Positions 10,307 through 21,739 of a DNA stretch of 64,000 bases are shown piece after piece. The notes under the pieces are model-generated. The model was not told where the DNA came from and ran no database searches. It saw nothing but the letters and a program-made list of their open reading frames with translations. Numbering within the stretch: position 1 is the first letter of the stretch; each line of letters opens with the position of its first letter. Where the stretch lies: assembly GCF_011397635.1 (NCBI RefSeq), contig NC_064757.1, positions 28,467,839 through 28,531,838 on the forward strand, in the 5' to 3' direction. This stretch comes from Epinephelus fuscoguttatus (taxonomy: Eukaryota > Chordata > Actinopteri > Perciformes > Serranidae). A program made the translations under genes and the position numbers.

Positions 10307-11262
10307 GCAGTGGTAGAGGAAGTATTCAGGGGCTGGTTGCACAAAGATCCTTAAGTTAAAATTTCCTTCAAGTACGATTTAAGGTTTCCTTTAAATCAAA
10401 TCGGTTGCATTAAACACCTTCAAGTCTTCTCTTAAAGATTTCCTTAAACTGTTTACTTGAGGATTTAAGTTTTTCTTCCTATCTTGGTCTGATACTTAAG
10501 GAATTGCTGAAAGTTTATTAAACTGTTGCACTGAGGACCTTAGTAACCAAAGTAAGGACCTCTGACTCCGGTGTTTCACGACCTGGAGAATCCAATGTAC
10601 ACACTTAATGATGAGCAATTGATTTTGCATATATATTTGACTGAAAGTCAATTTCTGATTGTGACTGGAGCACTGAACTTTCCAAAGTTTTATGCAACAT
10701 GAGCTTTCCAGTGAGTTATTGGTGAGATATTTCATGTGAGCCTTAAGTGTCATACTTAAGGAGCTTTGTGCAACCGGCCCCATTAACCTTTACTTAAGTA
10801 AAATACCACACTGTCAAAATATTCTGTTACTAGTAGAAATCCTGCATTGAAAAGGTTACTTAAGTAAAAGCATGTAAGTGACATTGAGAAAATGTATTAA
10901 GTATTAAAAGTACTTAATGCTTAAGAAGTAAATAAATCAAAATTATTAAAAGAAAAAGAACCATGAAATGTTTTTGCATTAAAAATGAAGTTATGAAGTT
11001 ATGAAAATGGCTGACAATCAATTTCCTAATTAATCAATTAATCAATTCAGTTGCACTTGTATATTTTCATATTGTTTGTGTTCAAAACTTCAATGTTATT
11101 AAGTAATTATAGTGGAGTAAAAAGTACAATCTTTCACTCTTAATTGTAGTGGAGTAGAAGTAGAAAGTGGCATAAGATTAAGATACTCAAGTAGAAGTAA
11201 CTCAAATTTGCACTTAGGCAAAGTCGTTGAGTAGATGTGTTTTGTTACATTTCACCACTGCA
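10307..11262. mobile_element. CAGTGGT-type MITE (acttaagta-rich), split by another MITE
   Basis: The left end gcagtggtagaggaagtatt and right end tacatttcaccactgc are inverted. The interior is rich in acttaagtaaaagta motifs, characteristic of a very common teleost non-autonomous element. Related copies occur at 21431-22905 and 29905-30320. Another MITE is inserted at 10329-10781, 22 bp inside the left end. No coding sequence. Confidence 0.7.
10329..10781. mobile_element. 453-bp MITE with GGGGCTGGTTGCAC ends, nested
   Basis: GGGGCTGGTTGCACAAAGAT at the left and the complement of its variant GGGGCCGGTTGCACAAAG at the right bound the element, with further internal complementarity (ccttaagt / acttaagg). 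It interrupts the surrounding acttaagta-rich MITE, so it is the younger insertion. No ORF of its own; family not assigned. Confidence 0.8.
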
Positions 11263-12897
11263 TAACAGTACATGGTACAACTTAGTTTGGGGTATTGAAA
11301 ATAAAGCAGCATTGGTCTATATGATATTACAATTCTGCTTTTCAATAAAATCCACCCACGCCTTTGCCAAGCACACACACCAGCCTACACACAGGTGCAC
11401 AAGTGTTTTAAAAGTATGTGTCAGAGAGGAAAGGCTCCTTTTTGGCAGGCTGATGGCCCGGTGAAAAGCAGACTGTTTGGCCAGCTAGCTGATATATTTG
11501 CAAATAACACAGTAATCTCCCCACGGCAGGCCAAACATGCCTGTGTTTGCTTGCTTATTCCACATAAAAGAACAGCTCACTCATTTGCTCTCATACACAA
11601 GCGAAGGCAAACATTCCCTTTATTTTGCAGACTTGTCTCTTTCTCCTTCTTTTATTCCCCCCTTCCTCTCTGAGCCCAGGAAGGGAGCACTCATACACTC
11701 ACCCCGGAACAAGCCTGGAGGTCTTCGGACCACACACAGAGCGGTGCAAGGAGCTCTCCCTGACTCTCTTTCTTTTCCTCCTGCTGCCTTTCCTCTCTCC
11801 CTCCCTCTCACTGTTTTATATGGTCACTCTTTCTCTATCATTCCCTCTTCTTCTCTCATGTTTCCACATTTCACCTCCTCTCAGCCCAGACAACGAGGCA
11901 GAGCAAAGGTGTTGTGCCTGCTGTTGCGTGTCTCTATCTCCCCTCCAGCAGCATGCTCTGCCCCTGTTTGTTTGAATGTGCTGATGTGAACTGTAGAGAG
12001 GATGGTCACTTAGTATGATATTTATGCCTGTAGACCACCCAGTCAGCCAGGGCCAAGACATGGGGAGTTAAGGCTTTATTTTTCAACGCCTCCGCTGTTC
12101 CCAGGGCCTCAGAGCTGAATGAGATTAATCCCTCTCTGTCACCAGTATGTGTGATTATGACACAGCTCAGATAGTGCTCACTTGTGTAACATCCAGGTGA
12201 AAGATAGGATGTGCAAACAGAGGGTTTGTTTTGTGTTGATTAAACAATGAGAAAGAAAGAAAAGTGTGAGTCATATGAGATGGGATTTGTTTAAGTGATT
12301 CCCTCTAGTGGCTGTAGATAAAAAGTCAAGGTAAAGAAGCCTTGAGAATTTCAAATATAGTATAGGGCAGTGATTAGAGTTAAAAGTAGAGTAAAAGTAA
12401 TAATTAAACAGCGGAAATGGGAAGCAATGTGAACACCCTATGGATGCTTAAACTGCTGGAAAAAAAAGAAAAGGTGAAACGTCAAACCTCTGTCACTCCA
12501 AGTGGTATTACATGAAACTTTTCCACAACTTTTCCATAATATTTTATCCTGTTTCCATGATTTTATTTAAGGCATTGCATATGTTCATGTTCAGGTGGCA
12601 AACAATTTCTAGATATATCTATGAAACAAATGTTTGTTTTGCAAGAAATAAATGCATACAAACTTGTCAAAATTATAATCCAAACACATGACAAATATCA
12701 CTGGTATCTACAGGATCTACAGTTACTATCGCCCCAAAAAGGGCACAGCCTTGAGTTTTTGTGAAGTACACGTACGTGCCGGTCTGGATTACTGACATAT
12801 GCAGCTAGATGGTGGCAGGAATGTCTAATGAGCAAGTAAAGTTAACAAAAAGCAAAGTTTGCATATCTGCAAATAACTGGGGAATGCATGTTTTGAA
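11263..12897. other. Intergenic with a pyrimidine-rich block
   Basis: 11625-11880 is strongly C/T-rich on the + strand, which creates overlapping spurious ORFs on both strands. The rest is ordinary AT-rich sequence. No gene, RNA or complete transposon is recognised. Confidence 0.4.
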
Positions 12898-12908
12898 TAA
12901 TAATATAA

Positions 12909-12945
<37 letters not shown>

Positions 12946-13130
12946 TTTCAAAACAGTTATAAAGTGCTTTCAATGATTAAAACAGACAAGGCATGAAAAC
13001 AACAACTTTTTAAAGAACTGATAAAAACACTTTAGTATAAAAATATGAATTTAAAACTCAGGTAAAATCAGGATCGGCTCTCTGATAAAAGTATGTTTTA
13101 AGAGGGGACTTAAAAGAGATCACTGACTCG
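12898..13130. repeat. Dispersed repeat beginning with (TAA)n
   Basis: A (TAA)n run leads into tttatttataaagcgctttt, then ...gttataaagtgctttcaat and ...agaggggacttaaaagagatc. This arrangement is typical of a teleost dispersed retroelement tail in reverse orientation. Family uncertain. Confidence 0.5.
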
Positions 13131-13362
13131 ACCTACCTGATTTCCTCCGTCCTAATAATGTACGGCTGTATCACTACATACCTACAGTATTTCAAACTGC
13201 ATTGTAAATTATCGCCATCAGGTGTCCCCTGTCCAAGTGGATCATTGACCCAATACACTGGCTGGTTATTGCTTATCCGGACATTGTTACATGTATAGAT
13301 GTGCAGATCACCAAGTATCATCAGGCTAATTATTGTCTGTGAATAACCAACCTATCAACAGC

Positions 13363-13660
13363 CAACTGGGTGACACGGTGTTTTGCAGTGATTAACACTG
13401 TGGCCTCACAGCAAGAGGGTTGGGGGAGCCCTTCTCTGTGGAGTTTGCATGTACTCCGGCTTCCTCCCACAGTCCAAAGAGTTGGTGGTGTGAATGGTTG
13501 TCTGTCTGTATGTGTTATCGCCCTGCAATAGTCTGGTGACCTGTCCAGGGTGTACCCCGCCTCTCACCCAATGTCAGCTGGGATAGGCTCCAGTCCCCTG
13601 CAACCCCCGATAGGATGAATGGTAACGGAAAATCAATGAATGAATGAGTGTTTGATCTAT
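13363..13660 (+). mobile_element. tRNA-headed SINE, copy 1
   Basis: The head (gtgacacggtgttttgcagt...cctcacagcaagagggtt) and body (ggagtttgcatgt...ctccggcttcctcccacagt...gacctgtccagggtgtaccc...cagctgggataggctccag) match copies at 21955-22352 (reverse) and 53552-53838. It ends in a short (ATGA)n tail. The head resembles pol III A and B boxes, best seen in the other two copies, though its B-box region is deleted here. tRNA derivation is inference; repeat identity among the three copies is direct. Confidence 0.8.
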
Positions 13661-14830
13661 AGAGTGAGATTTAATTGGGGAAGGCAGTCTGATGCTGCTA
13701 TACTGTATGACAGCACTGCAGCATCCTCCCACTAAAGCTAATGTTAGCTATCCTTAAGTGGTGGCTGCAACCAGCATTCTTTAGTGATTGGTAAATCACT
13801 GACAGTGATAATCATGCCTCAAGTGCCTCATGCTTTTCAGCATTTACCTGTTCCTCTCTCAATGTGACAGCGTGTTTCTTTCCTCGAAAAGGGGCATTGA
13901 TGCGATGCCGGTATGTTCTATGTGTATTATGTGATACTAGTGACGTTTCAATAGTCACACAGCAGAGCACAGCACTAGATTTTAAATTTGTAATACAAGG
14001 AACATAAATCAGGTAATGTTTTGGAATGTTTAAACATGTAATTAAAAATAGCCAAAGCAATGTATATTCAAAACCTTTCTAAAACATTCTCTTTATTCCA
14101 AATCATTTCCAGGCCTGAAAAACAGTTTTTCTATTTTCCCAACTGTTCCAGGAATCCTATAGGATGCAAACCCAACCAAAGCATCTCATTCAATAAAATA
14201 TGAAATCCATTTGGAACTACAAATCCAGCCTTCGTTTAACATGATGGGTGGTTCTGACAATGAGGTACTTAAACTGATCTGACAGGACTGTGAGAGTATG
14301 TCTGACAATAAAAGCTGGGAACCACTGGTACAAGGAATTCCTTAATTTCAACCATATCTCTGAGGCTACTGCAAACCTCACTCAATTCTCACACAGCCAC
14401 AAACCACTTGAAGATAGAACCAGTTTCACAATGGGTGGGAATACATAAGTTAATAGTTATCACATATCAAAGCGGTTACATATTGGCTTTTTGTGTGAGT
14501 GGAAAGAGTTCATTTATGCCTCTGTAAGGAAGTATAAAGGCATAAATGGCCTTGACCTGGTTGGTCTGACATGGTAGTTGATACTGTGGATAAGGAGGCC
14601 TGAGCGTCGTGTTGGGTGGCACCATGTGTGAGCTGGGGATTTACAGTGTCTCCAGACCACACACAGACAGACAGAGAGAGAAAGAGAGGGAGGGATGAAT
14701 AAATGGAGGGAGGATATGGAGAGGAAGAGGGAGATAGAAGGAAGGAGAGGGGAGGGGAAGTTCTGGGTAACTCCTGATACTGAGTCACTGGGCATTGTGA
14801 CTGTAGAGGCCAACATTATAACGTTGATGG

Positions 14831-14875
<45 letters not shown>

Positions 14876-15748
14876 AGCTCATAACCAAGGGCCCCATGTC
14901 AGCTAAATTACATGAAATTTTCTCTAGAGGAGCCTACATTTTCCAAACTAATGCAAGTGATTTGCAATGTGGTTGCTAAAATTTTCAGCTCAGCTCATAA
15001 TGTTGATTTAAATATGTGTACGACTCAAATTATATGAGTTCATACAGTCTAAATTTGTCCAGTGAAGATTTAAAGGTATTGGTTGCAGCCTGAGCTTTTT
15101 TAGAAACAAAAAGTCGAACAGTAAAAGCTTTATCACTTTTTTCACTTTTTTTCAATTAGGGTAAGAGGGTCTGTAGCTGAATCAGTGTTGTAGTCAAGAC
15201 CAGCTAAACCAAGACTGAGACCAGACCAGTCCAGTGTGAGTCCCACACTGCATGACACATTTAGGATAAATTGTGAAACATGCAAACCATGAGCACTCCT
15301 CAAACTGATTTGAAAGATCCACATTCCTGTAAAAACACCCACAGAAAAGAAATAAAGCGTCCTCTCTATCTAACTCTTTTGTTGCCATACTATTGTGTAT
15401 CATATCTATGAGTCTATAATGAGAAATGCCTTGATAAAAATAATCAAACCGCATTGCAAAGGTGACTTTTTTTATGTGGGAATTTTCCTTTGTTTTATAT
15501 CAGCAAACAAATACGAATACTAAGGAGCTGAAATCAGCTGAATCATCTTTATTCAACACTCCCTTTTTCACTCAGGAAATTAAGCAATATTTCCACAGTT
15601 ATGATCTTGAGCAGAGTTCTCTTTGTCTGAAGACAAGTCTGAGAAAAAATGCGGTCCTGTTCAAAATGAGACTCAGACCTTCAAAAGTATTCTGGAGACC
15701 AAGAACAGTCTCAAGTATTTGAACACTGAGCTAAAGATATGTCATTTG
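13661..15748. other. Intergenic with polypurine tract and (TG)n
   Basis: 14660-14765 is almost purely A/G on the + strand (gagagaaagagagggaggg...). (TG)n follows at 14832-14873. A possible orphan hAT terminus (ctgggaaccactgg) lies near 14316. No gene is seen; the ORFs on both strands here follow from the low complexity. Confidence 0.45.
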
Positions 15749-16665
15749 CAACACAATCTCATCCCTACGTGTCATATTTTAACGCTTAGACAGAAGCCAG
15801 TGGTGGCAGCCTTTGGGCTGTATCTTGACGCAAAGGGGTTGGCAGTTAGGTTTAGGCAACCAGACTACTTGGTTAGGGTTAGGAAAAGATCTTAGTTGAC
15901 TATGGTCACGACAGTCAACTCATATGAAAAAATAACTCAGAGCTGACTTTTAGTTTTACATGAGACACAAACACGAGTCTCCTGGGTCAAAGTCCTGTGG
16001 TTGTGGGCCCATCCACCCTGAGCGCCCTTTCAAACTCTTTATGCTACCGTCGCTCTGAACATTTAATAATGAGCAGATTGGTTTACACTGGAGTTGGTTG
16101 ACAGCTTGGTGCATCTTTTACAGATGCTGGAGGGACCTGTCGCTGATGGCCACAGGTACCTTGGTATCCAATGAGTGTAACCTGGTCTTTCTCCGAAGTT
16201 TTTGAAATCTGGTGCTTGGGCAGTGACTTTTGGTGTCAGACACTTACAAAAAAAGCTGTCTTTTGATGTCGGCATGATTTGCAGCCAGTCAAAGGCATAT
16301 TTTAACGGCACTTGGCGGCGTCAGGGCGAAATGCGGTGGAACAAGAACGAAAGTAAAGACAGCAAAAGTCCGAGTCGGGTGGGTGGGAGGCGCAGTGGAT
16401 GGGTCCAACAAACCAACACAGACTTTCACCCAGGACAGCGATGTTCACATCCTGTAAGATTATAAAGTTGTTGAAGGAAAAAAAAGTCAATTTGCAGTGT
16501 TGTACTGATGTAGTGTATTTATTTTGAAAGACAGTGTGTGTAAATGGTCATTTCCTGTGAAAACGGAAGTTTATTTTGAAAGAAAACAATGCATATAACA
16601 GGCAGAACGTAGAAAGTCCATGACCGAACGTCGATATGTGGCCAGGTCAAAGTGAGAATGTGTTA
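15749..16665. mobile_element. ~0.9-kb palindromic transposon-like repeat, copy A
   Basis: The left end caacacaatctcat... is complementary to the right end ...agtgagaatgtgtta. Inside, gggtcaaagtcctgtggttg with cccatccaccctgagcgcc (15989-16027) is the imperfect complement of ggcgcagtggatgggtccaa with actttcaccca (about 16388-16433). So the element is a long imperfect hairpin. Its right half recurs at 19176-19731. There is no coding capacity. It is best read as a non-autonomous DNA element (foldback/MITE type); the superfamily is not determined. Confidence 0.7.
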
Positions 16666-18867
16666 GATGTGTTAATGTGTGAGATCAAGCTGGTAATTTG
16701 TGTGAGAGGAGTGAAAATAAAGACATCTTTAAAAGTTTTTTTCGTTTGTTCTGTTGTTGTTTTTTTTTGAGCTAGAGCCGAAATGCTACTATGTGATTCA
16801 TGATAACGGTCTATATTAATAAAATTGTCTTGACTTTACCCACCCAACATCATCGGATATGGCTTCAAAACTGTAGAAGAAGTAGTGGCACAAAAGATGT
16901 CCACAACATGAAGAAGCCTAAAGTATTTGAGCACGTAAATCAGGGTATGTCATCTTGCAAGAAGGCTCAATAAAAAGACTACACACCACTATTTAGAAGC
17001 CATATTTCTCTTAACTAGGTGTGCAGTTGTATTTCACAACAGCCTACTTTGACAGGCCCCGCTACACACTGCAGCTTCACTGACAGATTTAAATAAATGA
17101 TATCCTACAGTATCAAAGAAATAACATAACGGAAAATGGAAAAATGGACAAATATGCCAATAAATACAGATTTGTATATCCTTCGAGTTAGATCCTCTGT
17201 GCCTTGTGGGGCCCTTCTCTGTGATTCACTGTAAAGTTTTCCAGCCCTGACTTGTGTATTCGGGGAGTGCAGTGCAGCCATGAAGGAGAAAGCAATGTGT
17301 GCTAAATGGTCCATAAGCATGGCTTGGCCTGGCCCTGCAAGCCCCTCTGGACCCCATATGGTGAATGTGTGTGCGCTACATGCATGGACGCATGGCCTAG
17401 CCCTCAGCAGGACTGCTCCCCACCGGATAACATCCCATAAAACACTGACACACATATGCAAACACACACGCATAAGGGCATATACCAGGGTTAAAACATG
17501 GCTGATACATTTCAGCATATGTGGCATGAACCAGAGTATTATCTGGATTATGTTACATTTTCTGAGGGTACAGATATACACACCCACGCACACAAGTGCC
17601 CCATTCAACTTTTATCTCTCTTCACACACAACAACTCCTGCAAACAAAATCCTTCCAATCAAGACAGCACTGTATTCTTGTCTCTACATCTCCCCTCTAG
17701 GAACTGAACTACTACAGACACCACGTTGTGTTCCCCCAATCCTGATTGTGAAGTGGGGAGTGGAGGGGAACATAATTGCATGCTTAAACGCCTGAGAAAC
17801 GGACGTCCAGTTCTGCTGAGTTGGTGCTTTTTGTGTGGCCTCATTGTTGGGACGTGCAGTCATGCAGCTCTTTGAGTCCCCGTCGGTGTTCATGTTGGGT
17901 TAGGGGTGGTTCAGAAGAGTGGAAGAGGGGGAAATATTGTCTAGCGGCCAGATATTTCATTCCAAGACCAAGCACTCTGTGCCGGTCCCACATGCCTGGC
18001 AGGAGGAGGGTGGCTGTGACCAGAGTGGAGTAAAACAGAGACAGAAATCTGAGGCTATTCCCTATTTCTATTGTATTTCTGTCCCATAGTTTAACAGTCT
18101 CGTTTAATCATCTGTTTAAAAGGGCCTGTGGAGCCTTTGATAGCAAAGAACACAAACACAAGGATGCACACATCATATACACATGCATACACACGCACAG
18201 CGCTGGTCGATGTACTTAGTGTGGCCAAAGTAGACGAACAAAAGGCTCCTCTACGGGGTTGCAGTGTAATGAGGGGCGGTTTGATCGTAAATATGTTGCT
18301 CTACAGAGTTTTCCATCTCACTGCAGGACAAAAGGGACAAGCCATCAAATTCAGGTCATCAGAGGCTTCTACGTTGTAAATCAAATCACTGAGCAGAATC
18401 AGTTGTGTCATCACGGCTGTCTGTGGCCCCAAAGTGGACGACAGAGGTACAGTAGCAGGATTCCCCAAGCACAGGTGACAGTTATTCTCTATTTCAGTGC
18501 TTGCTCAGAGCTCTGTGACATTTAGAAAGAATTCAAGCATCGATGCGCAGAAGTTTTCAATTAATCATGCCTTGTGTGTAACTAAATACCTCTGAAATAG
18601 AGAAAAAAACAAAAAGAGTGTAGGATAGCAGGAGGTGTGGGGGGAGAGACAAACTGGATGATGTTCAGAGCTGCTTGGAAGAAATTCAAAGTTTGTACAA
18701 CTCAATTAAAAAGCAATGCAGCGCTTTTATTGTCTCCAGCCTTGCTAAATAGACACTGTTTACAGTTACTAGCCTTTACTTTTATGGGCTAAGGATGATT
18801 AATAAGACAAAGACAAGATGATAGCTGCATTTAAAAAATGGGACATAGGCTGGTCCGATCTCTAGAG
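16666..18867. other. Intergenic, no gene recognised
   Basis: Overlapping ORFs at 17105-17795 on both strands derive from CA/TG-rich sequence and show no splice support or domain. No RNA gene is seen. Confidence 0.4.
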
Positions 18868-19160
18868 ACGAGGGCGTAGGTTTTGTTTTAAAATTCGGGG
18901 ACACATATGAAATGGGGGGTTTGGGGTCCTTGCTCAGGAAATTTGGATTGTGAAACACTTAATTTCCTGCATTCTGGCAAATTTTTATGCATCTATTTTT
19001 GCCTTTTTTGCATTCATTTATGGTAGATATGTCTTTAATTCCATCAAAAATAAAAGTCCCCTGCTTCTTTAATATATTTATTGGGGGAGGACAGATGCAC
19101 ATTTTCTAAATATTGGGGGGCATGTGTCCCATTCTCTCCAAACTTTACACCTATGTTTAC
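18868..19160. repeat. Candidate transposon fragment with GGGACAC/GTGTCCC ends
   Basis: The left part (gggcgtaggttttgttttaa...cggggacacat) and right part (gcatgtgtcccattctctcc...tttacacctatg) are partly complementary. This suggests a decayed DNA element whose inverted ends read tagGTGTAAA. Only weakly supported. Confidence 0.35.
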
Positions 19161-19175
19161 AGAAGTGAGAGCCCA

Positions 19176-19731
19176 GTCTCACTCCGAAGTCGTCGAAATC
19201 TGGCACTTGGGTAGTGACTTGTGGCATCAGACACCAGCAAAAAAGGGCGTCCTTTAACATCAGCATGAAAAGAGCGTGCTTACTGTTACAGTTTAACAGC
19301 ACCCAGCGGCATCAGGGGGAAATACAGCGGGACAAGGGCGAAAGTTAAGGTGGCGAAAGTCCGATTTGGACGGCGGCAGATAATTACCCAAGAGAGCGGT
19401 GTTCACTTCCCATAAGATTCTAAAGCCAAACCCTGTTCTGTCTTCTTTAACCCAACTATGTGCATTTGTTGTTGAAGAAAAAACGTAAATTCGAGGTATT
19501 GTACCGATACAGTACATTTATTTTGAAAGAGACTGTATGTAAATGGTAAATTTCCTGTGAAAACGGAAGTGTATCTTGAAAGAAGAAAATGCATGTAACA
19601 AGGCTGAACTTGACACGGCATCCCAGAACGTCAACAACCAACGCACCCAGGGTACCTTAAACGTCATATGTGGACATTGAAAGTCCATGACCAAACGATT
19701 GATATGTGACAAGGTCATAGTGAGAATGTGC
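19176..19731. mobile_element. Palindromic transposon-like repeat, copy B (right half)
   Basis: This aligns by eye with 16190-16665: shared blocks include cgaaatctgg.acttgggtag, cagcggcatcagggggaaat, tttcctgtgaaaacggaagt and agtccatgacc.aacg. It ends in the same ...gtgagaatgtg terminus. The left half of the element is missing. Short indels, for example an extra block near 19610-19670, separate the copies. Confidence 0.75.
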
Positions 19732-19770
19732 TGGAAGTGATGTCAACAAGTCAAGAACACAAACAATGCT

Positions 19771-20223
19771 ATTAAGCTTGAGTGCTATATCATAGGCAAC
19801 TGAACTTGCTTGAGTTTCTTGAAGATGTTCCACGTTTCAGCTCAGTGGCCTAGTGTCCGCCCTGAGACTGGGAGGTCGTGGGTTCGATCCCTGGCCGGGT
19901 CATACCAAAGACTATAAAACTGCCTCCCTGTTTGGCACTTAGCATCAGGGGTTGGAACTGGGGGGTTAGAACACAACATGATTCCCAAGCGCGGCACCGC
20001 TGCTGCTCACCGCTCCCTCAGGGGATGGGTCAAATGCGGAGAACAAATTTCACACACTCAGGTGTGTGACAGTCAGTGGAACTTTACCTTTACCTTTACG
20101 TTACATAGTTGTCGAGGTCACATGACTCCGCACCAGTCTGTTAGAACTGAAGAAGCCTCTTGGATGAGAGGTGAAACGTCTTCAAGAAACTCAAGCACTC
20201 AAGCCTATGATATAGCACTTACG
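19771..20223. mobile_element. Inverted-repeat element around a SINE, with a hammerhead-like core
   Basis: The left arm (19776-19835: gcttgagtgctatatcatag ... cttgagtttcttgaagatgt) is the complement of the right arm (20169-20221: gaggtgaaacgtcttcaaga ... aagcctatgatatagcact). Just before the right arm lies ctgaaga (20147-20153), a short hairpin cctct/agagg, and gaaac (20173-20177). That order matches hammerhead ribozyme cores described in Penelope-like retroelements, with one core base changed (ctgaAga for ctgaTga). The Penelope link is inference. Confidence 0.5.
19838..20100 (+). mobile_element. tRNA-headed SINE with (CTTTAC)n tail
   Basis: A box-like agctcagtggcctagtg at 19839 and B box-like gggttcgatccc near 19880-19891 are about 30 nt apart, as in a tRNA-derived pol III promoter. 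A ~150-nt body follows and then an aactttacctttacctttac tail. It sits inside the inverted-repeat element, so it is the later insertion. It is not a functional tRNA: no anticodon or acceptor stem pairing is evident. Confidence 0.75.
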
Positions 20224-21430
20224 ATTACCATGACCTGGATGACTGAAAATCTTCACTGACAATGCTATCAGGTCGAATCAAATCACCATGTCATTGTTTT
20301 TAAAAAAAGATGGATTTCATGTTAGCATGATATCCCAGGTACAGTATTAACTGAAGCAAACTAAAAGTAATTTGGTCTGGAAAGAAAAAGAAAACCTTAC
20401 CACAAACCGAACATAAAAACTAAACATTGAACTTGTGCTGTTCTGCGCGGTAACCGGTGCAAAAAACCAAAAATGTGTCCCAGAGTAACATACAGTACAT
20501 GAATGTAAAAACATAACATATTATTTCCACTCACTTCAGAAACATCACATTTAATCAAATGCAACTGTATTCAGTATAATGATGTCCCAACTACTGTAGT
20601 CGAGTTCAGTGGCAAGAGATGAGAGGAGGGAAAAGAAGCCAAAACATCATAACCAATATGATTCAGCCCTTTGGATTAAAAAACCATGTGTAATATGTTG
20701 ATTTTAGACACGGTACGTCATATTAATCCAACTGTTTTCGGTTTCTTTAAGTGAAGACACACTCACCCCATGAATGAATTATTAAGAAACTAATGAAGTG
20801 GATAGGAAAGCAGTTGAATGGGAAAGCAAGTGAAGACAAATGAAATAAAATAGAAAAGAAAAGCATGAATTATCAACCTAATTTTCCATCTCTGCAATCA
20901 ATGCTTATGAAGCTGAAACTGTCATTTTTGGCATAGTGGTAATTGCTTTTGGCCCGTAGCGGACCCTCTGACTCATGAGAGAGAGGTGGTGGAACACAGA
21001 TGGAGTGTTTCCGAAGCTCCCGAGAGCAGGACAAGACCTCCATTCAGGTCTTCCTCTCCAACCGCTGATTATGACCAACAACAGAAGTTCAGCAAACGTC
21101 TGGTCCAACACTATGTTTTATTCAAATCAAACCTCGATTCAGCCAAATTAATGTGATTGAGATGAAAGCTATGGCTGCAGGAAACACCTCGTCCAGAGAA
21201 TTAAGTTTGCTTAAGTCAATCCAGGTGGGTCTCAGGAAAGCCAATAGGGAAATTTCATGGCGGATGCAAGAGAATGCACCCTCCTGACCTGATTAGAATA
21301 AATTATGAAACAGTTCCCTTTCAGTCTTTAAAGATTATGTATTAAATGCGATGAAATTGACCTTACTTAAAGAGGCACTTCAAAAAACCACAAAGTTGAC
21401 ACAGCTGCAGGCACGACCATTACTAAATAG
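20224..21430. other. Intergenic, no feature recognised
   Basis: Unremarkable sequence without supported genes on either strand. Confidence 0.4.
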
Positions 21431-21739
21431 CAGTGGTGGAAAGTAACCAAGTACATTTACTCATATGTGGTACTTAAGTAAACCTTTAACCACTGATACT
21501 TCACTTGAGTTTTTCTTTTATATGTTTCTTTATACTCAAAATCCACCACGTCAGAGGAAAATTATCTTTTTTACCTTGCTACTTTCTTTTGAAAACAAAT
21601 ACACAGATAAAATCTGATGCATTTTTATAGGTTAAGCTACCCAGTGGCAATTACCAGATGTTAAAGCAAGCACCACTTTGATGAGGTACAGCATTAAAAT
21701 CCTGCTCACACATTTATGCATCAGTACAAAAATATCATA

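Noticed and set aside
11537..11989. 150-codon + strand ORF and its overlaps
   Set aside because: A pyrimidine-rich block gives Ser/Leu/Pro/Phe-rich translations in several frames at once.
14510..14979. ORFs through the polypurine and (TG)n region
   Set aside because: Low-complexity translation (poly-CV / TH) only.
17105..17795. 167- and 171-codon ORFs on opposite strands
   Set aside because: They are mutually antisense, in CA-rich sequence, with no recognisable motif.
19840..19900. tRNA gene
   Set aside because: A and B boxes are present, but no cloverleaf pairing, and a SINE body and tail follow.
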